A DNA stretch of 64,000 nucleotides, taken from assembly GCA_035561135.1 (NCBI GenBank), contig DATMYA010000091.1, forward strand, positions 1 through 64,000. Reading direction: 5' to 3'. This document shows positions 9,595 to 18,937 of the stretch, piece by piece. Numbering within the stretch: position 1 is the first letter of the stretch; every line of letters begins with the position of its first letter. This DNA is from Clostridia bacterium. Lineage in GTDB: Bacteria; Acidobacteriota; Terriglobia; Terriglobales; Acidobacteriaceae. The notes beneath the pieces are model-generated. The model was not told where the DNA came from. It ran no database searches and saw nothing but the letters and a program-made list of their open reading frames with translations. The position numbers and the translations under genes were made by a program.

Positions 9595-12096
9595 GTGACA
9601 AATTCATTTCAGGAGCACTTTACATTGCAGGCGCAAGCCTTCCCTACCGCAGAAATTGTAGGTTCTGAAAACGAAGTACGCGAACGGGTCTTCGACGCGT
9701 TCCGCCGTTGGGGCTACCTGGAATCCGATCTCGACCCGCTCGGGTATTTTCCGCGCGAGCTTCACCCAGAACTTCACGTCGCCGGCGATATCGCCGATCA
9801 GGCTCGCAGAATTTATTGCGGTACGATCGGAGCCGAGTTCATGCACATCTACGACGCGGAGCGTCGCCGGTGGATACAGGACCAGCTAGAGCGCGAAGCA
9901 CCTGCGTTCAATCGTGAGGCATTTCTCGATCGCCTCGTGGAAGCCGATCTCTTTGAGCAGGTCGTGCAAAACCTCTATATCGGCACGAAACGCTTTTCGC
10001 TCGAAGGCAACACATCACTGATCCCGCTGCTCGATATCATCCTTGTCGCTGGAGTGGAACTGGGCGCTGAAGAGTTCGTCATGGCGATGAGCCATCGCGG
10101 ACGGCTGAACGTGGTGAGACATATCGTAGGGCGTCCGGCAGAAGAGATTTTCGCAAATTTCGAAGATGTTGATCCCCGCAGCGTGCTCGGTGGCGGAGAT
10201 GTGAAGTACCACCAGGGCGCAACGGGAAGCCGCGAAATCAACGGAAAGGATATCCGTATCCACCTGGTCTCCAACCCGAGCCACCTGGAAGCCGTGGACC
10301 CGGTCTGCGAAGGACGCGTGCGCGCCAAGCAGACGCGGCGCGGAAAGGACGGGAAGCGCCAGACGCTGCCGGTGATCATGCACGGCGACTCCGCTTTTGC
10401 TGGACAAGGTGTGTGGGCCGAAACGCTGAACATGAGCCAGCTTCGCGGCTACACGGTCGGCGGCACGGTCAACATCATCGTCAATAATCTGATCGGCTTT
10501 ACAACGAATCCCAGCGAGTCGCAATCGTCGCGCTTCGCCTCCGACGTGGCCAAGCGCTTACAGATTCCCATCTTGCACGTAAACGCGGAAGACCCGGAGG
10601 CAGTTGCGCGCGTGGCGCGCATCGCCACCGCGTACCGGTACACCTTCGGCTCGGACGTGGTGATCGATCTAATCGGTTACCGCCGTCACGGCCATAGCGA
10701 AGTAGACGATCCGACGATCACGCAGCCGCTGATGTACAAGCGCATCAAGGCACACGCGCCGCTGTATGAAATTTACGCGAAGAAGCTCGGCGTTGATCCC
10801 AAGCCAAAGATGGAGCAGGTGAGGACCGAACTGCAAGGCGCACAGAAGCAGGCGCAGCAGATGACGCGCAAGCCCATGCTCTACACGCTGCCTTCCTATT
10901 GGGACAACTACGAGGGCGGTTTGTACGAGCCATCGTACGAAGTGAATACCGGGGTTGTGCGGGAGGAACTCGCAGACCTGGCCGAAAAGCTTACGCAGTA
11001 TCCTGCGGATTTCCATATCCATCCCAAGGTGAAGAAGCTGCTAGAGCAGCGTGCGGAAATGGCGCAAGGCAAGCGCCCGGTGGATTACGGCATGGCGGAA
11101 GCGCTGGCTCTGGCTTCGCTGGCCGTACAGGGCACGCCGATTCGCATCAGCGGACAGGACAGCCGCCGCGGCACATTCAATCATCGACACTCGGCTCTCA
11201 TCGACACCGAAAATGAGCGCGAGTATGTTCCGCTCTGCCATCTGGATGCGAAGCAGGCACGGGTAGAAATCTATAACTCCGAGCTTTCGGAAGCCGCCGT
11301 GATGGGCTTCGAATACGGCTTCAGTCGAGACTATCCGGAAGCGCTCGTGGTTTGGGAAGCGCAGTTCGGCGACTTCGCCAACGGCGGGCAAATCATCATC
11401 GACCAGTTCATCACGGCCGGCGAAGAGAAGTGGGGCCTGCTGTCCGGCCTCGTGCTGCTATTGCCGCACGGCTACGAAGGCCAGGGACCGGAGCACTCCA
11501 GCGCGCGCATCGAACGGTATCTACAGCTTTGCGCGCGAGACAATATGCAAGTGTGCCAGCCATCGTCTGCCGCGCAGTACTTCCACTTGCTACGCCGCCA
11601 GGTGATGCGCCGGTGGCGTAAGCCGCTCGTGGTTTTTACACCGAAGAGCATGTTGCGGCATCCAGAGGCCGCAAGCAGCATAGATGCGCTGGGCACGCCA
11701 CAGTTCCAGAACGTTATGCTCGATACCGAAGTGGAGAAGCCCACGCGCGTGCTGATGTGTACGGGCAAACTGGGCCACGAGCTCCGCATGGAACGCAAGC
11801 GCCGCAAGGATACCGAGACGGCCATCGTCTTCCTCGACCAGATGTACCCGTTCCCGGAGCGCGAGATCAAGTCAATGCTCAAGCAATATGGCGATGCGCG
11901 CGAAATCATCTGGGTACAGGAAGAGCCGGCCAACATGGGAGCTCTCTTCTTTGTACTGCCTCGCCTACGCAGACTGGCTGCGGGACGTCCGGTACGCTCG
12001 ATAAAACGTGCAGCTGCCGCCAGCCCCGCAACGGGCTCGGCCAAAGCGCATGAGATGGAACAGCATACCCTGATCTCGCTGGCTTTCGGCAGCTAG
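9595..12096 (+). CDS. sucA: 2-oxoglutarate dehydrogenase E1 component
   Basis: 833 residues from GTG at 9595. Thiamine-diphosphate enzyme of the TCA cycle that decarboxylates 2-oxoglutarate and passes the succinyl group to E2. Recognisable blocks: GAEFMHI, KRFSLEGN, MSHRGRLNVV, GDVKYHQG, NPSHLEAVDPV, GHSEVDDP, then the transketolase-like C-terminal domain with GTFNHRHS and PHGYEGQGPEHSSAR. The protein begins about where residue 100 of the ~930-residue proteobacterial enzymes lies, so the N-terminal E2-binding segment is missing. No sucB or lpd is adjacent. A terminator follows at 12155. Confidence 0.95.
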   Translation: MTNSFQEHFTLQAQAFPTAEIVGSENEVRERVFDAFRRWGYLESDLDPLGYFPRELHPELHVAGDIADQARRIYCGTIGAEFMHIYDAERRRWIQDQLEREAPAFNREAFLDRLVEADLFEQVVQNLYIGTKRFSLEGNTSLIPLLDIILVAGVELGAEEFVMAMSHRGRLNVVRHIVGRPAEEIFANFEDVDPRSVLGGGDVKYHQGATGSREINGKDIRIHLVSNPSHLEAVDPVCEGRVRAKQTRRGKDGKRQTLPVIMHGDSAFAGQGVWAETLNMSQLRGYTVGGTVNIIVNNLIGFTTNPSESQSSRFASDVAKRLQIPILHVNAEDPEAVARVARIATAYRYTFGSDVVIDLIGYRRHGHSEVDDPTITQPLMYKRIKAHAPLYEIYAKKLGVDPKPKMEQVRTELQGAQKQAQQMTRKPMLYTLPSYWDNYEGGLYEPSYEVNTGVVREELADLAEKLTQYPADFHIHPKVKKLLEQRAEMAQGKRPVDYGMAEALALASLAVQGTPIRISGQDSRRGTFNHRHSALIDTENEREYVPLCHLDAKQARVEIYNSELSEAAVMGFEYGFSRDYPEALVVWEAQFGDFANGGQIIIDQFITAGEEKWGLLSGLVLLLPHGYEGQGPEHSSARIERYLQLCARDNMQVCQPSSAAQYFHLLRRQVMRRWRKPLVVFTPKSMLRHPEAASSIDALGTPQFQNVMLDTEVEKPTRVLMCTGKLGHELRMERKRRKDTETAIVFLDQMYPFPEREIKSMLKQYGDAREIIWVQEEPANMGALFFVLPRLRRLAAGRPVRSIKRAAAASPATGSAKAHEMEQHTLISLAFGS

Positions 12097-12154
12097 ACAG
12101 GGTTATGGAGCAGATGCTTCGCTGCGCCCAGCATGACACCCTTGAATGAGAAGA

Positions 12155-12187
12155 GGCCGGCTGTACATTCAGCCGGCCTTCTTTTTC
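12155..12187 (+). terminator. rho-independent terminator of sucA
   Basis: Perfect 9-bp GC-rich stem GGCCGGCTG / CAGCCGGCC with loop TACATT, followed directly by TTCTTTTTC. It sits 59 nt after the sucA stop codon. Confidence 0.92.
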
Positions 12188-12448
12188 GGAACACTCGATT
12201 CCTTGAACCGGGCACAGCATCCAGGTATGCGAGAGGCGAAAGGTCCTTCGGTACTGCTGTTTTGCAGAATCAACGCGAACCGCTGCGTCGCTGCAGACAA
12301 CCATCTTCAGACATGGATCGTATTAGCAGCATGTTATCGTAGCTGCCTTGAGCCGCGCCCCAGTATCACCGGGATCGGTTCAGGCGTTACACATGCATTC
12401 ATTGCAGATGAAATTCGTGAAGTCGCGAGAAAGGGCAAACACGAAACG

Positions 12449-12661
12449 ATGAAAGTACGAGACTTAATGTTCCTTACATTGCTGACGCCTCTGGTCCAGC
12501 CAGTCGTCGCCGCTGTGCCTCCGGCGTCGTACAGCACTGATGCCGTAGCGCAGATCTCCGGTGGCGTCTCCGGCAACTCGCTCCAGGACAAGAAGGAAGA
12601 TAAAAAGCACGGCAAGAAAAAAGGCGATAAGAAGAAGGGCGAGGAAACCAAGAAAGGGTAG
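12449..12661 (+). CDS. small secreted Lys-rich peptide, hypothetical
   Basis: 70 residues from ATG at 12449; the open frame extends upstream but would cross the sucA terminator region. A hydrophobic signal peptide (about 6-23, ending VVAAV) is followed by a polar region and a tail of alternating Lys/Gly/Glu (DKKEDKKHGKKKGDKKKG). No family was recognised. The strongly basic tail could bind nucleic acid, anionic polysaccharide or metal-free surfaces, but this is a guess from composition alone. A TATAAT lies just after its stop. Confidence 0.55.
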   Translation: MKVRDLMFLTLLTPLVQPVVAAVPPASYSTDAVAQISGGVSGNSLQDKKEDKKHGKKKGDKKKGEETKKG

Positions 12662-12691
12662 CTATAATCCTGCGGCCCGCTGGTTCACGCT

Positions 12692-12750
12692 GGGGAATGT
12701 GGAGGTTGCGCCTGTCAAAGGCAGTCGCGCGCATTCCCCTTTTTGCTTTT
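12692..12750 (+). terminator. hairpin plus T-tract, possible terminator or small RNA end
   Basis: GGGGAATG (12692-12699) pairs with CATTCCCC (12732-12739), enclosing a smaller GCCT/AGGC hairpin, and is followed by TTTTTGCTTTT. A TATAAT at 12663-12668 lies about 25 nt before the stem, so a short transcript ending here is possible; no convincing -35 box is visible. Confidence 0.7.
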
Positions 12751-12775
12751 GAGAAAGACTTCAGGAGGACTCACC

Positions 12776-13897
12776 TTGGGGACGACGCCAACTTCTAATA
12801 AACCGAAATCCAGCAGCCTTCCTCCGCTTTACGCAGCCTGGGTGGAAGAGCTGTTAGGGGGCGCGCCGCCGGAGGAAACCCGCGCCACGTGTTCCGATTG
12901 TGCAATGGTCCGGCGAGAGGGCGACCACGACGACCGGCAGATTTTCTTCAATCCGCGGACGAAGTGCTGCACCTTTTCGCCGACTCTGCCAAATTTTCTG
13001 GCGGGGCGGATACTACGCGACGGCTCACCGGAAATGGCCGAAGGCCGCGCCAGTGTCGAGCGCCGGCTCGCAAAAATGCTAGGCGTCACGCCGCTGGGCA
13101 TCGGTCAAACCGCCACGTATGCGCTTTGGTACAACCACGTAGCTGCGGGATTCGGGCGCAGTGAGACCTTGCTCTGTCCGCACTACGTTGGCGACCCAGG
13201 CCGCTGCGCTATCTGGCCTCACCGCAACTCCGTCTGCTCGACCTTCTTCTGCAAGCACGACCGCGGCGCTGCCGGATTTCACTTCTGGCGCGAGGCACTC
13301 GAGAACCTGCTGAAGAGCATCGAGTGGGCACTCTCCCGCTGGTGTGTGTTGGAGCTTGGCGTTGGCGGTACCGCGCTCGAACGCCTGCTCGAACTTGGTG
13401 ACGATTGCAAGACGATCGCTGAAGGCGAATTGGAGGGCACGGTTAAGTCGACCACGTATCGCGCACTGTGGGACCGGTGGATTGGACAAGAGCGGCAATT
13501 CTTTGAGGAATGCGCCGCGAAGGTCGACGGCCTGCGCTGGACTGACGTAGCGCAAATCTGCGGGCCACAAGTCCGACTCCTGGCTCGCATGACGCAGGAT
13601 GTTTACGCGAAGCTCGGCCACACCGCTCCCGAACCCGCTCTGCGTTGCGGATCATTCAAGCTGGTTTCCATGCGCAGCGACGTTGTGTGTCTCTCCACTT
13701 ATTGCGACTACGACCCGATTGAAATCCCGGCTCGGTTGCTCGGAGTCTTGCAGCACTTCGGCGGACAGCCGACCAGCGAGGCCGTTGCTGCCATCGCAGC
13801 GCGCGAGAACGTCACCTTGGATTCAGACCTGGTACGCAAGCTCACCGACTTCGGCCTGCTGGTTCCAGCGGAAAAGTGCAACGATAGCCTCACTTGA
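12776..13897 (+). CDS. cysteine-cluster protein, YkgJ-like in part, function unknown
   Basis: 373 residues from TTG at 12776. The TTG is preferred over an in-frame ATG at 12743 because AGGAGG (12763-12768) lies 7 nt before it and the ATG falls inside a terminator-like hairpin. The N-terminal third has a cysteine/histidine pattern: CSDC, KCC, CPHY, then C-x(8)-C-x(3)-FC, resembling metal- or Fe-S-binding YkgJ-type clusters. The remainder is mostly helical with no recognised motif. It probably binds zinc or an iron-sulfur cluster in the cytoplasm; no signal peptide is visible. Role unknown. Confidence 0.7.
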   Translation: MGTTPTSNKPKSSSLPPLYAAWVEELLGGAPPEETRATCSDCAMVRREGDHDDRQIFFNPRTKCCTFSPTLPNFLAGRILRDGSPEMAEGRASVERRLAKMLGVTPLGIGQTATYALWYNHVAAGFGRSETLLCPHYVGDPGRCAIWPHRNSVCSTFFCKHDRGAAGFHFWREALENLLKSIEWALSRWCVLELGVGGTALERLLELGDDCKTIAEGELEGTVKSTTYRALWDRWIGQERQFFEECAAKVDGLRWTDVAQICGPQVRLLARMTQDVYAKLGHTAPEPALRCGSFKLVSMRSDVVCLSTYCDYDPIEIPARLLGVLQHFGGQPTSEAVAAIAARENVTLDSDLVRKLTDFGLLVPAEKCNDSLT

Positions 13898-13969
13898 CTG
13901 TAAGCCAATCGTGCGTGGCTTCTTTTGTGGCGTACAACTCAATCAGGGCTCCTCGCATACCATCACGGC

Positions 13970-14518
13970 ATGGGATTGAAGTTGACGACATCGTATCTTG
14001 AGGATTCGTTGTCCCTCTTTCGCTACTACAAAAAGTTGGCGGAAGGGGCGATGCAACAGGTAACAGACGAGCAACTCGTCGCAGTGGTAGACCCGGAGAT
14101 GAACTCCATCGCCGTGATCGTCAAGCATATGGCCGGGAACATGCGCTCTCGTTGGACAGACTTCCTCACCAGCGACGGGGAGAAACCCAATCGCAACCGC
14201 GATAGCGAGTTCGTGGAACCGCCATCAGGCCGCGAAGAGTTGATGAGTATGTGGGAGTCGGGCTGGAATTGCCTGTTCTCTGCGCTTGAACCGCTCTTCC
14301 CGAAGGACATAAAGCGCACGGTGTTCATCCGGGGCGAGGCACACTCGGTGATGCAGGCCGTGAATCGGCAGATTGCTCATTACGCGTATCACTGCGGACA
14401 AATCGTGTTTTTGGCCAAGCACTTTCAACACTCCCACTGGAATCCCTTAAGCGTGCCACGCGGCCAATCCTCAACGTTCAATCAGAAAATAGAATCAGGC
14501 GAAGCCAGCCAGCGATAA
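13970..14518 (+). CDS. DinB-like / DUF1572 family protein
   Basis: 182 residues from ATG at 13970; the frame opens further upstream at 13925 but the conserved family start is MGLKLTTSYLEDSL. The four-helix DinB fold carries a metal site: His53 in VKHMAGN, and two later His in QIAHYAYHCGQIVFLAKHF. Members are putative metal-dependent enzymes or thiol transferases (DinB/bacillithiol-S-transferase clan), most with no known substrate. It lies 72 nt after the cysteine-cluster gene, same strand. Confidence 0.75.
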   Translation: MGLKLTTSYLEDSLSLFRYYKKLAEGAMQQVTDEQLVAVVDPEMNSIAVIVKHMAGNMRSRWTDFLTSDGEKPNRNRDSEFVEPPSGREELMSMWESGWNCLFSALEPLFPKDIKRTVFIRGEAHSVMQAVNRQIAHYAYHCGQIVFLAKHFQHSHWNPLSVPRGQSSTFNQKIESGEASQR

Positions 14519-14731
14519 TTCCGGCGCTAGGGACAAGCCAAACAAAACGGCGTGAACCTGGGTTTCGCAAGCAGTACAAGCATCGCTGCCACATGAGTCG
14601 CGTTCTCACATTTTGAGAAATAGATGTGGCGACAACCGCGGCAGACTTACTCATCATCAACTAGGAGCTTCCGATCCGAGAGGTCGATTACCATTGAAGA
14701 TACTCCCGCACACGAGCACAGTTGCGCTCAT

Positions 14732-15469
14732 CTAGTGCCTCATTGAGTTTGTGGTGCGGTTGAGATCAGCACTCGTTTCTTCGTCCGATTGTTTTGGCAA
14801 GCGGGCGGTCGGAAGATGCCAGCCTCGATGCATGGCCATAAACCGGAGTCCAAAGCAGAGTGCCGCGCCGGCTATGGCCACCCCGGAAGACGACAGATGC
14901 AGCATCCTTCCAATTACCACCACACCTGCGCCAACGAAGGCCGCAACCGCATAAAGCTCGGTGCGCAACACGGTGGGTATTTCACTCAGAAGCGCATCGC
15001 GCACCATGCCGCCGCCGATTCCGGTGAGCATGCCAAGCAACAAAGCCGCAAACGGGCCGGAGTGAAAGGCCAGCGCCTTACTGGCGCCAGAAACCGCAAA
15101 GAGGGCTAATCCTGCGGCATCGAACACCAGCACGGGACTACGCAGCCGGTTGATAATTCGATACCAGTAGAACGTAATCAACCCGGCAACAAGTGAGACC
15201 GCGATGTACGGCCAATAGCTTATGGCGGCTGGCGGAACCGCCCCAATCATCACATCGCGGGCGATCCCACCCGAGTTGCCCGCAGCGAAAGACAAGACCA
15301 AAACCCCGAAGAGATCGAGCCTGTGCTTGACCCCGGCCGTGGCGCCGCTGAGCGCGAAAACGAAGGTGCCGCCAAGGTCGAAAGCGACCAGCAGCGTGTT
15401 GACAACGACTTGTTCGTTGACGATCATCTGGCCTATATCGACACCCCAAACCTGAGCTGCTACTACCAT
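14732..15469 (-). CDS. TRIC/UPF0126 family membrane channel
   Basis: 245 residues with about seven transmembrane helices and the internal duplication typical of UPF0126 (two copies of a Gly-rich helix pair). The two diagnostic loops GNSGGIARDVMIGAVPPAA (near 63-81) and GIGGGMVRDALLSEIPTVL (near 150-168) are clear. Prokaryotic members form homotrimeric cation channels homologous to animal TRIC. The start is uncertain: ATG 15469 or an internal ATG at 15427 that fits the family better. The tail (about 220-245) is polar. Confidence 0.85.
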   Translation of the reverse strand: MVVAAQVWGVDIGQMIVNEQVVVNTLLVAFDLGGTFVFALSGATAGVKHRLDLFGVLVLSFAAGNSGGIARDVMIGAVPPAAISYWPYIAVSLVAGLITFYWYRIINRLRSPVLVFDAAGLALFAVSGASKALAFHSGPFAALLLGMLTGIGGGMVRDALLSEIPTVLRTELYAVAAFVGAGVVVIGRMLHLSSSGVAIAGAALCFGLRFMAMHRGWHLPTARLPKQSDEETSADLNRTTNSMRH

Positions 15470-15552
15470 CTCCTCTACCAGACACCCGTGTCAGGAATGA
15501 AGTAACGGCGGAGTTCGACAGGGACCTTCGCCATTGTTCAGCCTGTTCCTCA

Positions 15553-17082
15553 TCAGTGCGCCTTCTTGCCGCCGGGGATCGTCAACATGATGGACAGGAT
15601 AGCGACGCCTACCATGAGTAGGTTGAACATCAGCGCGATCATCGCCGCCGCACGAACTGCTGGGTTGTCCTGGCGGCCATAAAAGGTGATAACCCCTTCC
15701 ATCCAACGTGCGCTGTCGGTACCGCTGCTGAGGGCGGTGAAGATCGTCGCTGAGATCGCAACCCCGAACGCAGCCCCGAGCGAGGAAGCCATCTTGTAGA
15801 TGCCAGACCCGGCTCCTGCCTGGCCTTCCGGAAGGTTGGATAGTGCGGCGTCGGTCGAAGGCGTGGCGTAGAACGCCAAGCCTGTTCCGTACAGCGTGTA
15901 GCCAATGATCGCCAAGATTCTGTAATCCTTTAGCAGCAGGTTTGCTGGCGAAAGAAACAGGATCGCCAGGCCCGTGATGAGACAACCCCAGATCATCGGC
16001 TTCCGCGCACCAAAACGCTGCAAGAGCTTTTCCCCCACGCGAATGAAAGAGATGATCGCAACAGCGTAGCCGAGCGTGAGCATGCCAGCTTGCTTCGCGG
16101 TCATGTTACCGCCAAGCTGGACTAGTTCCAGGGACACGATCAGTGTGCCGGCCACGGCGTTGAGGAGAAAGTTGGAAACGGTGGCACCTGTGTAGGTCGA
16201 ATTGGAAAAGAGTGAAAAATCGACGAAGGCGGCGGAGGTTCGTGTCTCGACGCGAACGAATAAAACGCCCGTTACCAGAGCGACCGCGATCAGGACAAGC
16301 ACTGGTAGACTGGTCCACCCGAACTTGTTCCCTTGTGTGACGACAATCTGCAAGGCAACCATCGCGACCATAAAAGTGATTACACCGGCAAAATCGAAGC
16401 GATAGGTTGCATTATTCGTCGCCCGGCTCTCGGGAGTGCCTCTCATCAACACGAGACCGAGTAACGCAGCCACAACAGAAGCGAAGAAGATGTAGCGCCA
16501 GCCGAGGCTCTGGGTTACTAGCCCGCCGAATAATGCACATAGACCCGATCCACCCCAGGAACCGATCGACCATAGGCTGACCGCCCGCTGCCGCGCGGCG
16601 CCGTCCCAGTAGGTTTTCACCAACGCCAGGCTAGCCGGCATAATGCAGGCTCCGGACAATCCCTGCACTGCCCGCCCTGTCAGCAGAAACGACGAGGCCC
16701 ACCGGCCGGCAGGGGCGAGTCCTACCAAGAGTGAGCCGACGATACTCAGATAGAACCCAATCCGCACGATGCGAACACGGCCGACGCGGTCGGCGAGGCC
16801 GCCCATAACCACGATGAAGATGCCCGAGAAGAGCGCAGTAATCGCTACCGCGGTGTTCATTGTGCTGGCACCGAGACCCAGATCGCGCCCCATATCAGGG
16901 GCGATGTTCAACGTAGTCTGGGCGAACAGCCAGAACGTGATGACGCCAAGAATGATACCGAAGAGCACACGATCGTTGCCTCGAAACTCCTCGGCTTCGC
17001 TGCCTATTGCTGTCACATTGCTGGCAACTTCGCTCTCGTTATCGGAGATTTTGCGTGCCGGATCTGCTGCTCTACGCCACAC
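15553..17082 (-). CDS. MFS transporter, DHA2 (14-helix) drug-exporter type
   Basis: 509 residues with about 14 predicted transmembrane helices. MFS motif A is visible as GGLADRVGRVRIVRIG (near 95-110), and the helix-5 motif C region contains SWGGSGLCALFGG (near 175-187). The N-terminal 37 residues are polar and acidic. The family exports hydrophobic cations, drugs or metabolites by proton antiport. The substrate cannot be inferred. It is 63 nt downstream of the M20 amidohydrolase gene on the same strand, so the two may form a unit. Confidence 0.85.
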   Translation of the reverse strand: MWRRAADPARKISDNESEVASNVTAIGSEAEEFRGNDRVLFGIILGVITFWLFAQTTLNIAPDMGRDLGLGASTMNTAVAITALFSGIFIVVMGGLADRVGRVRIVRIGFYLSIVGSLLVGLAPAGRWASSFLLTGRAVQGLSGACIMPASLALVKTYWDGAARQRAVSLWSIGSWGGSGLCALFGGLVTQSLGWRYIFFASVVAALLGLVLMRGTPESRATNNATYRFDFAGVITFMVAMVALQIVVTQGNKFGWTSLPVLVLIAVALVTGVLFVRVETRTSAAFVDFSLFSNSTYTGATVSNFLLNAVAGTLIVSLELVQLGGNMTAKQAGMLTLGYAVAIISFIRVGEKLLQRFGARKPMIWGCLITGLAILFLSPANLLLKDYRILAIIGYTLYGTGLAFYATPSTDAALSNLPEGQAGAGSGIYKMASSLGAAFGVAISATIFTALSSGTDSARWMEGVITFYGRQDNPAVRAAAMIALMFNLLMVGVAILSIMLTIPGGKKAH

Positions 17083-17145
17083 AGCCTTTACTGGACTCCT
17101 TCTTGTGAGAGCCGAAACTCGCGATGCCTTCGGGTTTTTCGCAGC

Positions 17146-18411
17146 CTAGGTTGATAGCCAAGCCTGAGCGGCAACCACCAGCGCCTCCACGCCTGTCTGC
17201 AAAGTTGGATGGATGACTGGTGCGAAGCGCGGGTTGTGATTGGTTGGGATGTCGGCGATGGTGCCCGACTTCCTAGCCTTAGCATACGTCTCAGGATCGG
17301 TCCCGCCCACAAACCAGAATACAGACGGGACCTGCCACTCAGTTCCAAAAGAGCCAAAATCTTCGCTCGCGGTAGTTGGTTGGGTTTCTTTCACGCGCTC
17401 CGCTGCGAAATAGCTTCGAAATGCGTCAACCGCACGTCTTGTTGACTCTGGATCATTCTTCACAAATGCGTAGCGGTCGAGCCGAGTGATCTCGGGCTTT
17501 TTGGGCGCTCTCGATGCTTCGGCTTCGGCATTGACAATGCGTTCGATTGCAACGAGTACCCGTTTTCTGACATCTTCATCGAAAGTTCGTACGTTCAGTT
17601 TTATGACTGCTTCGTCGGGAATCACATTTTCCTTTGCGCCGGCCTGAAGCGAGCCGACGGTAACGACCGCAGCGTCGGAGGGAGCGAGTTCACGCGACAC
17701 AATCGTTTGCAGGCGAAGGACGGTAGCAGCGGCCATAACAACCGGATCAATGCTCGACTGAGGCATCGAGCCGTGAGCTCCTCGACCGAACATTCGGATT
17801 TGGAAGCTGTCTCCCGCAGAGGTGATCACGCCGGAGCGAGTGCCAATGTCGCCTGAGGAACCGACCATGACGTGCTGACCCAATATGATGCTCGGTTTCG
17901 GGAAGCGCTGAAAGAGCCCGTCATCGATCATTGCCTGCGCACCCGCTGCCGTTTCCTCCGCTGGTTGGAAAACCGCCATCAGCGTGCCCTTCCACGCATC
18001 ACGAGACTTCGCAAACAGAGTGGCTGCGCCTATCAGCCAGGTAACATGCATGTCGTGACCGCAGGCGTGCATGACGGGCACACTCTTCCCGGTGCTATCG
18101 GTGGCCGTCACCTTACTCGCGTAGGGCAGGCCCGTGGCTTCCTGAACCGGAAGCGCGTCCATGTCGGCGCGAAGCATGACCACCGGACCTTCGCCATTGC
18201 GCAGCAAACCGATAACGCCAGTCTTTCCGACGGCGGCGGTCACTTCGTAACCGGCAGCACGAAGGCGGTCCGCCGCGATGCCAGCCGTCCGTGTTTCCTG
18301 CATCGACAGTTCGGGACTAGCATGAAGGTCTTTGTAGACGGACTCCAAGCCGGGGAGCAAATCGTCGAGATTTGCAAGTACAGTGGCGGAATTTTTCATC
18401 GTGCAATCCAT
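17146..18411 (-). CDS. M20 family amidohydrolase (N-acyl-amino acid/IAA-amide type)
   Basis: 421 residues. Hydrolyses N-acyl amino acids or related amides with two metals. Visible: RADMDALPV (about 80-88), metal ligands in HACGHDMH (about 115-122), the catalytic EE pair in FQPAEETAAGA (near 148-158), GQHV, and the C-terminal TTASEDFGSF (near 365). The dimerisation domain is central (about 195-310). No signal peptide. Start is ATG 18411 or ATG 18399. It is encoded just upstream of the MFS exporter, perhaps forming a catabolism/export pair. Confidence 0.9.
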   Translation of the reverse strand: MDCTMKNSATVLANLDDLLPGLESVYKDLHASPELSMQETRTAGIAADRLRAAGYEVTAAVGKTGVIGLLRNGEGPVVMLRADMDALPVQEATGLPYASKVTATDSTGKSVPVMHACGHDMHVTWLIGAATLFAKSRDAWKGTLMAVFQPAEETAAGAQAMIDDGLFQRFPKPSIILGQHVMVGSSGDIGTRSGVITSAGDSFQIRMFGRGAHGSMPQSSIDPVVMAAATVLRLQTIVSRELAPSDAAVVTVGSLQAGAKENVIPDEAVIKLNVRTFDEDVRKRVLVAIERIVNAEAEASRAPKKPEITRLDRYAFVKNDPESTRRAVDAFRSYFAAERVKETQPTTASEDFGSFGTEWQVPSVFWFVGGTDPETYAKARKSGTIADIPTNHNPRFAPVIHPTLQTGVEALVVAAQAWLST

Positions 18412-18880
18412 ATGTCCGACTTCTTTCGCATGGCAGATTTCAGAACTGTTTAGATACAGCTGCGTTGAGAATGATGTACTTGATTATCAAAAAACCGTGA
18501 ACTCTCAACCGGATCCAAAGAATCACTTGTGGCGAAGGCCCGGAAGCATAGTGAACGGTTGGGTATGCGAAGAGACGCCTATGCCACGCTTGACTACCCG
18601 AGCGCGACCAGGGGAAATAACAAGAGCGCATCGTCAGCGCCGAAAAGACTGCGTTCGGAACCCATGCGCTTCATTGACCGCCTACGGCGAGGATCTTTGA
18701 GCTATGAGCAATACAGGGCCGCACCTTCGGGTCGTTTACCGCGTTATGCGGCCACCGGAGAGAGCAAGATTACTTGGGATGTGTCGCGCGAGCAGCTCTG
18801 GTAGGCAAAAGTGTATCTGGGGTGAAAGGGGTGAAAGGCATCCAGTCGCCGCCAGTGGAGTCCAGCCGCAGGCAGCTTTG
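18412..18880. other. region without a convincing gene
   Basis: Three short plus-strand frames (about 18529-18804, 18383-18700, 18704-18892) show Arg-rich, low-similarity translations with no recognisable domain. They could be decayed coding sequence next to the putative attachment site at 18938, but no integrase motif (R...HxxR...Y) is readable. Nothing else stands out. Confidence 0.4.
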
Positions 18881-18918
18881 GCCCAAAAATAGTAACAGGG
18901 CTAGTAACTAGCCCTGTT
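18881..18918 (-). terminator. perfect hairpin, terminator of the respiratory operon
   Basis: AACAGGGCTAG (18894-18904) and CTAGCCCTGTT (18908-18918) form an 11-bp perfect stem with a 3-nt loop. Read on the minus strand the stem is followed by ACTATTTTTGGG, a usable T-tract. It lies about 200 nt beyond the last gene of the minus-strand respiratory operon. Confidence 0.65.
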
Positions 18919-18937
18919 AGCTGCTGAGATAAATGTC

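Noticed and set aside
12663..12750. SRP (4.5S) RNA gene
   Set aside because: TATAAT and a terminal hairpin suggested a small RNA, but the conserved SRP tetraloop and asymmetric-loop sequences are missing.
18412..18892. Decayed integrase beside the putative att site
   Set aside because: Looked for R...HxxR...Y and typical C-terminal motifs in all plus-strand frames; none was readable, so only noted as unexplained spacer.
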